This document shows, one piece after another, positions 10,226 through 21,400 of a stretch of DNA of 64,000 nucleotides (its first letter is position 1; the number at the start of each line of letters is the position of its first letter). A program made the position numbers and the translations under genes. This stretch comes from Tetramitus jugosus (lineage: Eukaryota > Heterolobosea > Eutetramitea > Acrasida > Vahlkampfiidae): NCBI GenBank assembly GCA_937625935.1, contig OW569389.1, positions 62,001 to 126,000 of the forward strand. Reading direction: 5' to 3'. Below the pieces are notes generated by a model, which ran no database searches, had not been told where the DNA came from, and saw nothing but the letters and a program-made list of their open reading frames with translations.

Positions 10226-13200
10226 CTAACTCTTTTTGATTGCGTCCAACTCTGTTGTTATTTCTTCAAACGATGGTCTCTTGCTGACATCTGCATCCCA
10301 ACACCGTGTGACAAGACTGTAAAAGTCTTGGACAACAAGGGGAATAACAGAAGGAAGCATGTTCGTTGTGTTGCTCTGCAAAAAGAAATCCACAAGAACT
10401 TTAGAATCATTTGATTCAGAATTGAATGGATCGAACTGCAGAGGAGGTCTCATTCCTTTCACTATATCCAATCCAAGTGTAAACACTGATGAGTATTCAT
10501 GTTGAGAATAAGGAGGTGCCAAGATGAACATTTCATGCATGATGATGCCAAAACTGAAAATATCAACACTTTCATCATGTCCTTGATGTGTCAAGAGCTC
10601 TGGGGCACAGTACTCAATTGTTCCATAAGATCTTCCCATTGTAAACGAAGAATCAGTGATCTTGCTGAGACCAAAGTCACATATTCTGACATGATTATTC
10701 TCACCCAGCAAAATATTCTGAGGTTTCAAGTCTCTGTGAACAATTCGAGGATTCCTTCCATGCAAATAAGCCATTGTATCAGCAATCTGACATAGCACGT
10801 TCATCTTTTGATCAAAGTCTTTGAGAGATTGATTTCCCTTGTGAATCAATTTGTCCAAACTTCCATTCACAGCATATTCAGTGATCAAGAATTTGTCTCC
10901 ACTGTCATTTGAAGAATACCCATACAAGTAGAGAATATTGGGATGTCTCAAGCTCTGGAGAATGGAAACTTCCCTGATGAATGATTCATCATCTGATACT
11001 TTCATCTTCTTCACAGCAACCATGTTACTCTTCCACTCTCCCTTGAATACAACTCCGAATGCTCCTTCTGAAATACGATTGATCAATTTGATCTCTTTCA
11101 TGTCAATGTAAAAGTCTCCTCTTTCAAAATCGTTGTCAACATCATATTCACCCATTTCCTCCAATAAACATGCTTTCAGTTCGGATTTCATTTGTTCTTC
11201 TCTTCTTCTCCTTCTGACATGTAATCCAAGCACGATAAAAACAATGATGAGTGCAATGAACAAAAGCATTCCTAAAATTGGCAATGTCCAAAGGGGTCTC
11301 AAGTTTGAAGCACATGTTTCACCATGATATCCGTGCTTACAAATACACTTGTTTGGACTGTGACATACTCCATTGGATGAACAAACGTTTTTGTCATTGC
11401 TCAAACGTCCATTGCAAAGCGGATAGGAACAGTTCAATCCAGAGTATCCTGAAATGCATTCACAAGTATCCAAATCAACACATGATCCCTTTCCAGAACA
11501 AACTCTTTTCTCATTCTTGGGTTCAATGCCATAACATTCGAAAAGTTCGCAATCTTGACCGTGGTATCCTCGCTCACATGTCACTCCAAGGAATCCCATT
11601 GTGCCCGCACCAAGGAATAGACTCGATATTCCATGATCTGGATTTACGTTACTCGTTCTGATCCAAGTTGAATAGTTTCCTCCAAAGTTCCAATAACCAA
11701 CCTTGCCATCCTTGGTCAGAGCGATCATACACTCATCATTCACAACGAACTGAGATACTGCTTTCCCATTCAACAATCCATTCATGCTCAATCTCACAGG
11801 TCGATTCTCAAACGGTATATAAACACCAAAATCACTCAAACCCCAAGAGTATACCTGATTGTCACTTGTCAGTATCGTTGTGTGACGGTATCCTGCAGTC
11901 AAATGTGTTATGTTTTTATCTTTCAAAATCTCATTCTTTTCAACTTCGATTGGAAACGTTATACGCCCTAATATATCAATATTAAGCATGCCAACATCGA
12001 AACCCCAAAGGTAAAGCGCTCCATCACTTGTCAATGCAACTGTGTGGCGAGAGCCTGCTGCAACTTGTACAACTCTCTTATCATTCAAATGACCTTTCGT
12101 TACGACAGCAACTGGGAGCTTTCTGACTTGGGTTGTTTCATCACCCAGTTCACCATCTAAATTGTATCCCCAAGAGTACATCTTACCATCACTCGCGATT
12201 GAAACAACATGCCACCTCCCTGCGGCAACTTGAGTAACTGTCTTACCACTCAACACACCATTCATGAAAACTGCCACAGGTTGACGTCTGCTCAGGGATG
12301 AAAGATCTCCCATTTGGCCGTAATTATTTGCACCCCAGGAGTATACAGTTCCATCATCTGCTGTTGCAACAGTAAAGAAGTCGCCTAGCGCAACTTGTGT
12401 GATAACCCTGTCTTTCAACACACCACTCGCATCAACACTCACAGGAAATTGTTTTGTGATCACTGTTCCATCTCCAACCTCCCCCATTACATTTGTTCCC
12501 CAAGAATATACATTTCCATCGCCCGTCAAAGCAACGAAGTGTTCTGTTGCAGTTATCCCCTGTACCCCCGCTCTTGCAACAATGTTGGTTATCGTCTTAT
12601 TGTTCAATACACCAGTCATACCAACTGCCACTGAATTAGAGCTAAATTCTTTCCTTCCATTTCCCAACTGACCTTCTTCATTCTTTCCCCACGAATAACT
12701 CTTGCCCTTCCTTGTCAATATCAATGTGTGATCTTCACCAGCTACGACTTGAATAATTGAGTCATTCAAAGCATTGATCAATGTATTAATCTCAAGAAGA
12801 GCAGGAGTGAAGTGATTCTCCAATGTACTATCAAGTTGACCTTCCTGATTTTTACCCCAACCATACAACAGACCATCACTCGTCAAAGCCAGACTGTGAT
12901 ATCCTCCAGCTGCAATTTGAACCACTCTTTTTCCAGATATTTGACCACTCATGTCCACTGCAATAATATCCTTGAGTGGTACAATATCCTTCGCATTTGG
13001 ATTTCCCAGCTGCCCATACACACTCGAACCCCAACCGTATATCTTGGAGTCATTTGTTAGTATCACCGTGTGCAAATATCCAATAGTAATTTGAGTGACA
13101 ATGTTTCCCTGCAACACATTGCTGAGATTGAGAGTAATTGGAACCCGTGAACTTATGAAGGTTTCTCTACGGTCAGTTGATCCCCAGAAAAACACTGTTC

Positions 13201-13966
13201 CATCACTCGTGAGAGCCATTGAGCTATAATAACTGGCAACAATTTGAGCAACCACCTTACCATCAAACGCACTCATATTGACAGCAACAGGTACAGATTC
13301 TGCCGCCGATAAGACTCCATGTCCCAGTTGGCCATAAAGACTCTGCCCCCATCCAAAGATCCTGCCATCGCTTGTCAATACAAGTGAATGAGCTTCACCT
13401 GCTGCCATTTGAGTAATCACTTTGCCATTCAACACACCATCCATCTTAACCATAACAGGGATGTTGCTAAATCTGATTGATGAATCATCACCCAACTGCC
13501 CTACATTGTTGGCGCCCCAGGTGTATAACTTTCCATCACTTCTCAACATGACCATGTGGTTGTGACCGGACACCAACTGTTTCACAGAGGAAGGATTTCC
13601 TTCTTTGCGAAAATAAATAGGAGTGGGTACCGTTCGATCCACAGTTGTCTCATCTCCCAATTGACCAACATCGTTGGCACCCCAAGTGTAAACAGTGCTT
13701 AACTCACCTTGAGAATCCACTGCTGCAGAATGGAATTTCCCTGCAGTGATCATGGTTAAATTGGTCTCATGAAAGAATGACCTCGCCAAATCCATGGCCT
13801 TGACCTCTGGGGCAACACTTAAATTGTCGTTGTTGTTGGTCCATGAGTAAACAACAGAAGATTCAATTCTTCTCCTTCTTTTGCATTCTACAGTCGGTAC
13901 TGACAAGAAGAATAAAATGAGAACCAGAAGGCAAAAAAGTGATCCATTTCGAGTTGTCACAAACAT
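10226..13966 (-). CDS. Receptor-like protein with extracellular RCC1 propellers, EGF repeats, one TM and a TKL-type kinase domain
   Basis: I prefer the Met at 13966 (1246 residues), because it gives a clean signal peptide (FCLLVLILFFLSVP). The frame is open 36 codons further up to 14074. About a dozen RCC1 repeats follow, each with the Y-S-W-G or YGWG core and V-x-Q-V/I-A-A-G strand, enough for roughly two seven-bladed propellers. Then come cysteine-rich EGF-like modules at about 800-890 (CECISGYSGLNC, CICKHGYHGETC). A membrane segment follows at about 895-916, with RRRRREE on the cytosolic side. The kinase domain has GAFGVVFKG with VAVKKMK, HRDLKPQN, DFGLSK and APE, and ends at the C-terminus. 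All catalytic residues are present, so an active kinase is expected. RCC1 propellers are usually intracellular; here the topology places them outside. Ligand and pathway are unknown. Its paralogue starts before base 1 on the opposite strand. Confidence 0.92.
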   Translation of the reverse strand: MFVTTRNGSLFCLLVLILFFLSVPTVECKRRRRIESSVVYSWTNNNDNLSVAPEVKAMDLARSFFHETNLTMITAGKFHSAAVDSQGELSTVYTWGANDVGQLGDETTVDRTVPTPIYFRKEGNPSSVKQLVSGHNHMVMLRSDGKLYTWGANNVGQLGDDSSIRFSNIPVMVKMDGVLNGKVITQMAAGEAHSLVLTSDGRIFGWGQSLYGQLGHGVLSAAESVPVAVNMSAFDGKVVAQIVASYYSSMALTSDGTVFFWGSTDRRETFISSRVPITLNLSNVLQGNIVTQITIGYLHTVILTNDSKIYGWGSSVYGQLGNPNAKDIVPLKDIIAVDMSGQISGKRVVQIAAGGYHSLALTSDGLLYGWGKNQEGQLDSTLENHFTPALLEINTLINALNDSIIQVVAGEDHTLILTRKGKSYSWGKNEEGQLGNGRKEFSSNSVAVGMTGVLNNKTITNIVARAGVQGITATEHFVALTGDGNVYSWGTNVMGEVGDGTVITKQFPVSVDASGVLKDRVITQVALGDFFTVATADDGTVYSWGANNYGQMGDLSSLSRRQPVAVFMNGVLSGKTVTQVAAGRWHVVSIASDGKMYSWGYNLDGELGDETTQVRKLPVAVVTKGHLNDKRVVQVAAGSRHTVALTSDGALYLWGFDVGMLNIDILGRITFPIEVEKNEILKDKNITHLTAGYRHTTILTSDNQVYSWGLSDFGVYIPFENRPVRLSMNGLLNGKAVSQFVVNDECMIALTKDGKVGYWNFGGNYSTWIRTSNVNPDHGISSLFLGAGTMGFLGVTCERGYHGQDCELFECYGIEPKNEKRVCSGKGSCVDLDTCECISGYSGLNCSYPLCNGRLSNDKNVCSSNGVCHSPNKCICKHGYHGETCASNLRPLWTLPILGMLLFIALIIVFIVLGLHVRRRRREEQMKSELKACLLEEMGEYDVDNDFERGDFYIDMKEIKLINRISEGAFGVVFKGEWKSNMVAVKKMKVSDDESFIREVSILQSLRHPNILYLYGYSSNDSGDKFLITEYAVNGSLDKLIHKGNQSLKDFDQKMNVLCQIADTMAYLHGRNPRIVHRDLKPQNILLGENNHVRICDFGLSKITDSSFTMGRSYGTIEYCAPELLTHQGHDESVDIFSFGIIMHEMFILAPPYSQHEYSSVFTLGLDIVKGMRPPLQFDPFNSESNDSKVLVDFFLQSNTTNMLPSVIPLVVQDFYSLVTRCWDADVSKRPSFEEITTELDAIKKS

Positions 13967-14259
13967 TTGGTATTCTGTTGTTGATGTTTGCAAAAACTCC
14001 GGTTGGAAAAAAAGGAAAAAGCACGGAAATGGTCTAGTCCAATCTTTGAACATGGACTTGAATTCATGGTTCATCTACATGCCTGGAGAAGCCTTTCGAT
14101 CTAACAACCACTGTTGCAATTTTCCTTGTTCAATGTTCAAGAAATATCCCGCTGTTACAGCTGTTTTGAAATTTTTAATCTGAACACGGACTTCCAATTA
14201 ATTAAGTATTCTTTGAGGGAAGCCAGTTCTAAGAGACTCACTTTACTGTTCACAAATGT

Positions 14260-14724
14260 AATCCCTTTAAGCACCAGTCCCTCGTTCGATGGCATCTACC
14301 TCGATGCCCATCATTCCTTGAAGGTATTCTTTGCTGAACTTTCTGAAGAACAACTTCTTGATTGGTCTTCGCGTCAATTTGCCTTCCCTCAGTCCCAAAT
14401 TGTCAAACCAGATATCAATAAAACTATCTCGTGCCACTCCTAGCTCCACTAACTCGTTTCCTACTGTCATCGCAAGTAACCTTCGACTTTTAACTGCTCT
14501 GGGGCAGCGAATAAGACTGTGAAGGACAATTTCCGTTTCAAATTGACGCCATAAACACTTTTTCGGCTTCTCAGATGTGTTGTAAAGGTAATGTACGACC
14601 TCTGAGTGAAATGTGCCACTTCGGAGCTGTTCTTGGAACTATTCCAGTTTTCGGTCGACAACATGGTTACTTCATGAAAACGATGTCGACCCCACTGTTG
14701 TTTGCTGCTCGCTGCAACTACCAT
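14260..14724 (-). pseudogene. LINE ORF2 C-terminal remnant, frameshifted
   Basis: On the minus strand 14470-14267 reads VGNELVELGVARDSFIDIWF, then a segment ending in LQGMMGIEVDAIERG. This aligns with the intact LINE at 33960-34160 (VGKDLDKLG, INIWFDN, LSGMMGVENSAVEQ). Upstream (14724-14470) a frameshifted version of the RSGTLHTKE and HCLIRCPRA segment is recognisable. No structured tail or poly(A) is visible to the left. It is a dead copy of the same LINE family. Confidence 0.65.
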
Positions 14725-14903
14725 AGTTCACATACGTGCACTCTTCCGGTCCTCCCTTGATCGAGAACCAATTGTAGATGCTTCCTACGCTCTATCTGCA
14801 AGCTCCATTGTAAAACACAGGTTCAGATTCACCTACAACCTTATTTTTGGACCTCGATATCAGACTCTAAAATGGAGGAAGTTGTTCAGTTTTGCCTTCT
14901 GAA

Positions 14904-15029
14904 TGTCTACGTTCATACAATGGTGGAACCACCTCTTCCCACTTCGAATAGAGAATTTAAGCACCATCTGGCGGAGTTAGTATTGAGATAGGAGACTACT
15001 CGAGAACCCTCCGTAATGTAGGCTTTTAA
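14904..15029 (-). repeat. Copy 3 of a ~130-160-bp repeat module (minus strand)
   Basis: Read on the minus strand it begins with TTAAAAGCCTACATTACG and runs to ATTGTATGAACGTAGAC. It is almost the same as the copies at 30959-31121 and 32195-32354. The left edge is shared by all three copies to within a few bases, while flanks differ. Here it lies upstream of the LINE C-terminal remnant on the same strand. Confidence 0.8.
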
Positions 15030-15122
15030 TTCCGTGCTCGGTCTCTGGCCAAGTTTGTGGCATTGGCTGACTCGAAGTGAGAAATCTCTTGTTTTATTGG
15101 TCTACATTCATGAAGGTTTGTT

Positions 15123-15521
15123 TTATTCTTCGTTGGTAGAAGCTGACATATGGTCGATCCTCTGCACTAGTGCTTTCACTCTCTTCTCCTGTAACTCAAA
15201 GGTTGAGCTAAAATGATGTAACTTATCTTGATACGCTTCTAACACCAAATTGACCTGCTCTTGAGTGTAAATCTTTACTCTTCTGAGAGAAATCTGTTGT
15301 CCATTAGATGTGTCTACCATAATTTCGTCAATCTTGGACAATTCTTCTTGTAGCAACAACTCATTGCCTTGTTCAATTGAAGGAGAAGACTCGGTGTCTG
15401 ACAAACTTGAACCATACACGAAACCTTCTTGTACAACTAGATTTGACACAACAGTCCTTATGAAATGGTCGATACTCTCAGAATCGGTGGTAGAGCTAAG
15501 CTTTTCTTTTTCTACAGACAT
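15123..15521 (-). CDS. Small hypothetical protein with C-terminal coiled-coil
   Basis: The first in-frame ATG gives 132 residues; an upstream GTG extends it by 5 codons but is unlikely in a eukaryote. The N-terminal half is Ser- and acid-rich (SSLSDTESSPSIEQ). The C-terminal half from about residue 75 is a likely helix (YTQEQVNLVLEAYQDKLHHF, LQEKRVKALVQRIDHM) that could form a coiled-coil. I recognise no family. It ends 93 bases from the repeat module at 15029, and could have been shortened by that insertion. It is divergent from the gene at 15757 with 235 bases between starts. Confidence 0.5.
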   Translation of the reverse strand: MSVEKEKLSSTTDSESIDHFIRTVVSNLVVQEGFVYGSSLSDTESSPSIEQGNELLLQEELSKIDEIMVDTSNGQQISLRRVKIYTQEQVNLVLEAYQDKLHHFSSTFELQEKRVKALVQRIDHMSASTNEE

Positions 15522-15756
15522 TTGAGAAGCAACCACTGCTTTTACTATTGTGTCAGACTAGCTCTAATTTTCTATCGCTGTAATCCCTGACGTGCATATG
15601 TTCCCCCTGAATTTTCCCTCGTTGTATTTCCCCTGCTGACAAGGAATACACCCCACATCCAAGAAAAAACACGAAAATCAACACCACACCCAACACACTA
15701 CTGATACAAAAAAATTTCCTACTCATCATAATTCTACATACTTCAACATTGATACA

Positions 15757-16488
15757 ATGCCAAGAGAACCATCAAACAAGAAAACTAGGACTTCCAAACC
15801 AGCTCTAAAAGCTAAAACAAAAGCTCCCAAAGCTTCAAAGAGCAAGAGAGAAGTAAAGAATCAAGAAGAAGAAAGAACGTCCATCCAGAGACAAAAGACC
15901 AATGAACCATGCGTCATTTTGGAAAACGAAACTGAAAATCCAGAGCAAGTTTCTCTTCCTCAAGAAACAGCAGTACCAATACAACAATTACAAGAAACAA
16001 CCGTTGGAAATCAAAGTGCAACAACTTCAAAGCTTTCTGTAAACTCCAGTGAAAGTCATGAAAAAATTCCAAAAAGATCAAACTATGGATACTCGTACAA
16101 GGAATCTCAAGAGAGCTATATGATACATAACTTGTTAGAAACAAGTTCAAGTACTGTCTCTCAACCAATAAACCACAACAACAAAGAGCAAGAGGTGACA
16201 ACCATGTACCCTTCTGATGAAGATGAGCACCATGAAGAGTCAGAAAGGTTCATCAGAACATCACATGATGATTTTGATGCATCCTTTTTCTTCGATACAG
16301 AGGATAACATCATGTGGTACGGGGAGCCAAGGATTGACGACTGGTTTGATTCCGATGGTTGTGAGCATGAAGTTCCGTACACTGAGAAACAATTCCCAAA
16401 GTTCCCTATTGTGTATTTTACTGCAGCTCAATTACTGTCAAAGACTCAAGCAGACCGAGAACTCTCGCAACACGAAATCGTAGAATAA
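15757..16488 (+). CDS. Hypothetical low-complexity protein
   Basis: It encodes 243 residues. The N-terminus is very basic and Ala/Ser/Thr-rich (KTRTSKPALKAKTKAPKASK), which could act as a nuclear or nucleic-acid-binding tail. The middle is Gln/Ser-rich and the last 80 residues acidic with aromatic residues (DDFDASFFFDTEDNIMWYGE). No known domain is evident. The ATG follows an A-rich leader, and a 146-base gap separates it from the next gene on the same strand. The residue composition and clean frame support a real gene. The function is unknown. Confidence 0.65.
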   Translation: MPREPSNKKTRTSKPALKAKTKAPKASKSKREVKNQEEERTSIQRQKTNEPCVILENETENPEQVSLPQETAVPIQQLQETTVGNQSATTSKLSVNSSESHEKIPKRSNYGYSYKESQESYMIHNLLETSSSTVSQPINHNNKEQEVTTMYPSDEDEHHEESERFIRTSHDDFDASFFFDTEDNIMWYGEPRIDDWFDSDGCEHEVPYTEKQFPKFPIVYFTAAQLLSKTQADRELSQHEIVE

Positions 16489-16633
16489 AATGGAAAGATC
16501 AAAATGGCGCTAAACCTCTGAAAGGAACAAACTCTCGACCATTGCTTTGAATCGAGAGAAAAGAGCCAACTAGTTCAAATCGACACTATCTTTCAGTCTC
16601 TTTGTAGATTCGAACTGAACAGAGAACCTAAAG

Positions 16634-18283
16634 ATGAACAAACGATTCAAGTCTTGTCTACCCAAGTACTTAGAGCTTGAGAAAAGTAAACACACGGATG
16701 TGGGAGATGACGACGACTTTATCCGATTCACCCAAGCAGCCAATGATTATTTTGCTGTAGTGGAAGAAAACCAAACCAAGAATGCTATTAATTCAACAAA
16801 CAATTCCATACAAGAGGATGTCAGAGGAACAGAACCTCCTTCAATACCGAATCCGTTTGATCCAGAAGATGGGGCTAATCAACCTCCAATTGATTTTTTA
16901 GCACCACCCATACTTGGTCCATCTATAGATACCCGAAGGAACAACGCAAGTCATGATGTTGGACATCCAAAAGAACAACTCTCGCCGAAGAATAATCGAG
17001 ATCTGCGGAGGAACAAGGGTAGCGTCCTAAATCGCTCCACAGTGGATCTAACTCAAATTATGCTCACATCAAGTCCTATTAGCAGCCCCAAAGGTCAACC
17101 AGAAACTCCAACTAACATGATGGTATCGCCTCGGAACAAAATGTTCAGCAGAAAAACGTTGTTGGCAAATGTGGATTGGGGAGTAAACTCTCCAAAGAAT
17201 AATTCAACTCCAAGTCCAAGAAACCAAATTCTGAATCCCGATGATATAAGCCCGTCAGTAAGAAACAATGTTGCTTCTTTGTTGAACCAAAGTAAACAAG
17301 TATCAGAGGTCAATTCTCTCAAGGAACAACGAAAATCATCAACAAATCAACAAGTACTACCCAGCTTAGTGAGAAAGGGAGAAATTGACTGGGGAGAGGT
17401 CGCAGCTTCGGATAACAACACAGTTACATTGTTTGTGATTCATCCAAGCGTTAGTTTATCAGAAACAGCTGAAACTGATGAAAGACCCGATGCCGGTGGA
17501 CTCAAACCCATATCGAGAAACTTCCTTACTTTTACAACAGTACATGAGGCCATCCAAACAGCATGTGACATTTCAATGACCATCAATGTCCATATAAAGA
17601 TCTCAAGAGGACAATACTTCGAAGAGAAAAATCTGAAGAAAATCCAACGACCCAACCTATGGATAGAAGGAGAGAGAGGAGTCTATATGTTTGTTGAAAA
17701 CTTGAGAATTGTATCTCCATTCGTTTTCTTTACTACCTTGTACCTACAATTTAAGAATTTAATCGTCGAACAAGGAAGAGTGTCATTCACCAATGTCAGA
17801 TTCCCTGCTGGTCATAACATTATGGCAAAGTTCAATACACACGAAGTTACTTTCGATAGCTGCAGATTCTCGAAGGGAAAGTTCTCTCTTGGGCAACATA
17901 CTTCATTTAAGGAGGCAACTCATACATTCAGAAATTGTCGAATAACAAGATGTGAATGCAGTCTGAGTCACTGCTATGTGAACTATGAGTTTTGTCTACT
18001 CGATGATTGCGTTTTAACTATTGTTGACAATGCGGAACTATGTGTTGAGAGCACCACCTTCACGGGAGGTCGCATAGATGTTCGCAAGTACAAGAAAGGA
18101 GTGAATGGCTCTTTGTTTAGGAGATGCAATTTTGATTCCAGTGCTGTCACAGCAAAAAGAGGAACCAATCTATTCTCAAAGTGCGATTTCCAGAATTCAA
18201 ATCCTGAAACTGAGAAGAAGGATAATACAACTACTCCTCGCTCGATCCCATCACCCTCCGGAAGTCCCACAGTAAAAAATTGA
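16634..18283 (+). CDS. Hypothetical protein with C-terminal parallel beta-helix-like region
   Basis: It has 549 residues. The first 270 are disordered and Asn/Ser/Pro-rich, with a repeated short motif (VDWGVNSP, IDWGEVAA). From about residue 290 the sequence changes to regular short strands. A segment LTFTTVHEAIQTAC with VHIKISRGQYFEE resembles the start of pectin-lyase-like folds. It is followed by repeated turns with N-x-x-F/C-x-x-C patterns (VTFDSCRF, HTFRNCRI, SLFRRCNF, NLFSKCDF). There is no signal peptide, so a secreted polysaccharide lyase is unlikely; intracellular beta-helix proteins often serve as interaction scaffolds. The assignment is by pattern only. It lies in tandem with the preceding gene and 181 bases before the next start. 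Confidence 0.75.
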   Translation: MNKRFKSCLPKYLELEKSKHTDVGDDDDFIRFTQAANDYFAVVEENQTKNAINSTNNSIQEDVRGTEPPSIPNPFDPEDGANQPPIDFLAPPILGPSIDTRRNNASHDVGHPKEQLSPKNNRDLRRNKGSVLNRSTVDLTQIMLTSSPISSPKGQPETPTNMMVSPRNKMFSRKTLLANVDWGVNSPKNNSTPSPRNQILNPDDISPSVRNNVASLLNQSKQVSEVNSLKEQRKSSTNQQVLPSLVRKGEIDWGEVAASDNNTVTLFVIHPSVSLSETAETDERPDAGGLKPISRNFLTFTTVHEAIQTACDISMTINVHIKISRGQYFEEKNLKKIQRPNLWIEGERGVYMFVENLRIVSPFVFFTTLYLQFKNLIVEQGRVSFTNVRFPAGHNIMAKFNTHEVTFDSCRFSKGKFSLGQHTSFKEATHTFRNCRITRCECSLSHCYVNYEFCLLDDCVLTIVDNAELCVESTTFTGGRIDVRKYKKGVNGSLFRRCNFDSSAVTAKRGTNLFSKCDFQNSNPETEKKDNTTTPRSIPSPSGSPTVKN

Positions 18284-18464
18284 GCTCTTCAAAAACAGAA
18301 AGATGGAATTTTGTTGCCGTAGTAGGGCGGATAATTCCAAGAGAGCCTAAAATCCTCCTATGTAGTAACGCTAGCTGTACAGTTGGGGTGTTTGGGAAAT
18401 AACTCCATTGGGCAAGTGCACAAGAATTTTGTTTCCCTGAATCCAAGAAAATAGAGAAGAGAAT

Positions 18465-21400
18465 ATGGCGAAACGAATCATCGATCTTAAGTTCAAAGCT
18501 CTGACGATCACATTGATCTGTTTCCTGTGTCTGTTCACCTTTGATGTGTTTATTCACGGTCAGAGCAATACTACTTGCTTCAATGTTTCGTCAGAAGAGG
18601 TATGTAGCGGTCATGGAGTGTGTAATGCCACTGATACCTGTGCTTGTGACACCTCGTATCATGGCCTACTATGTGAAATTCAAGTATCGAATTTTACATT
18701 GTCTCCTAGTGGTAATTCAATGACTGCCACAATTGCTAGCCCTCATAATCTGTTGGCTCAAGACGAGGTCAGTTGTGAACCATTCTTCTCAAATTCATCC
18801 CTAGTTCTATTGGCCGATAGTTCATGTACCTTTTCCGATTCGGTTCTCTTGGTGCGATTTTCCCCCAGAACAAATCTCAACCTTGGCCATGTAGTTCAGG
18901 TCAAGCTCTATCCCACAATAGCCAACGTGAACATCAATTATCCCACCTCTGAACAATTCTATGTTGAATTGATCGTGCATGAAAGCGCCAGCCCCAAGAA
19001 ACCGACTGCAGTTCTAACCAGTTCAAGTGGAAAGTTTGCCTTCAATTGTCTGCCTGTAACCTTAGATGCGAGCCAATCTTCCTCACCAGATCTGCGACAT
19101 ATCATCGATTTCCAATACTCAGCCATTCATTCTAACTTAGATGTCCAACAAAGAATGAATCAGTTTCTACAGGGATACTCTGGTTCTCCTTCAGTGATCA
19201 TCCCACCAGCTCAATTGGTTTCAGGAACCCCTTATCAGTTTAAAGTAGAGATAACTTCGTTTTTGGGGTATAGTTCGACACAAACGACTATGGTTACATA
19301 CTTTAATGTTCCTCAACCTCGAATTTCTTCGCGATACAGTGACATTTCTGTTCGACGAAATGAACAGTACCTTATCGAGGCAGATGTCGAAGTGTCCACT
19401 TCATGCGGTGAATTTCCAGTCGAACTCACATGGATAAGGACTCAAGGACCAAACTTCAACGTAGGGAACAATGGTCTATCGCACTATGTCATTGAGCCAT
19501 TCACTTTTCCAAAAGCGAATGAGAAATACTACCTGAGTCTAACTGCGTCGGTGAGAGGAAGTGTTTCAACAAGCAACCTTTTCACCTTTGTGATACACGT
19601 TCCGCAGGAAGAGCTCAAGTTAGTTATCAATGGCGGAGATAGAGACCATCTTTTTGACAGAGAGTTATGCCTATCAACTATAACGTCTGACACAGAACTA
19701 TCCAGTGAACCGGGAACTTTCTACTGGTTCTCTGTTCAGAATAGCAGTTCAAACTATCGGTTTCCCGATATCAGAAATGAATCAAAGTTATCTTTACCTG
19801 CTTCGTCCCTTAGTCCCGGGAAGTATGTATTTGGAGTTGCTTTCTCAAAGGGAGACCGTTCTATCTCACGAACTGTAACCATCAACATCATTAATCCTCA
19901 GGGAAGAGCTCCATCCACACTTATATCAAAGATACCTGATAACAATATGATAGATTCTCAGCAAGCACTGCAACTTCAAGGAGGAGTCACCAACTTTGCC
20001 CAAACGATTGTTAATTTTCGGTGGAGTATATTGGAAGATAATATTTCACACTACCTTAGTAATGTTGAGGATGTTAGTAAACCAGCGATACAACTGCGAC
20101 CAAACTCGCTCGAATCAGGGAGAGACTATACCTTTCAACTTACAACTCGTATGAGAGGAGAGAATTACAATGATTTACCCACAACTGCAAACGTAACAAT
20201 ATCTATCGCAAACAAACCTGATGAAGTAGTTTGGACAACAACTCCTTCAATAGGCTACGCACTCTCAACAAAATTTACTCTATCCTGTTTGAGTTGTTAC
20301 AATCCCTCGAAGAACTATCAATATTCTTTTGCCATTTTCGACCATCGAGGAAGAAATAGAACGATAGATCTCACCTCGATACCTACTTCTCAACCATGGA
20401 TAAGTACAGTATTGCCTCAACCAAGTCTAAGAGAAGACTCGTTATCTATTAAGATAACCATAACGGATTTACAGACCGGAGGATACAGAGAACAATTTAT
20501 CAAAGTGATAGTTCTTCCTCCGAATATAGATGTGTTATCATATGATACAATTACAAGATATGTATCAACCTCAATGACGACTATGTTTCTTGATCAGATT
20601 CCAACGGAATTGAATATCGCGAGAACAATCCTAGTCCATGCAACACAATTAAACAGGCCTCTGCTACTGGAAGCCGATGATGTTGACAACGAACAATTCT
20701 GTCCCAACCAATGCCATCAGCAGAATAGTCAAGGGAAATGTATTGACAACCACTGTGAATGTGTGACCCCTTACGTCGGAGTTGATTGCTCACTGAAAGC
20801 GAAACAACTAGAAGATAGAGTAAGACTGAGAGAAAGTATGATTGATGGACTCCAAGGTTTGTCTCCACCAACAACGAGAAGTCAACTGGATTCAAGAATG
20901 AATGCATTGAATCAAATTGGTGCATACTCGGTAGAAATTGATTTTAGTTTATTTCATCGAATTACATCGTACCTAAACACCACTTTGGCAGGAACTACAT
21001 TCTCCTTGGATGAATCGGTGTTTTATTCAATTATTTCCCTACTGGATAGATTGATGATTCGTTCTGCTTTCCTTTCTAGATACTTGGAGGAAAGCGAAGC
21101 TAAATATTCAGTTGAATCTGTTCAATCGATTGTAAGTGAACTGTTATCTCGCCGTCTAGGCTCTTTACTTCCGGGTCAACCTCCAGAACAGTATCTTCAC
21201 GAATACCTCAGGGTTGCGATTATGACAGACTATGTGTATATGATTGACTCGAGCTCGATAGTGTTACCAGATTATCGTAACGGTACTCAAGGAAATATTG
21301 CATTACTCATTCCTATCCATTTCTCAAAATCTCTGTTGGACATTGATGGAACTCTCAATTCTCTAATCGGTGTAAAAGTTTACTCTTTTGGTACCAACCC

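Noticed and set aside
10499..13060. Several antisense frames within the receptor-kinase gene
   Set aside because: They mirror the strongly biased sense codon pattern of repeats and encode nothing recognisable.
13967..14074. 36-residue N-terminal extension of the receptor kinase
   Set aside because: The Met at 13966 puts the signal peptide near the N-terminus; the extension would bury it. It cannot be excluded without transcript ends.
16161..18557. Minus-strand frames opposite the beta-helix gene
   Set aside because: They lie fully antisense to a well-supported gene and lack domains.
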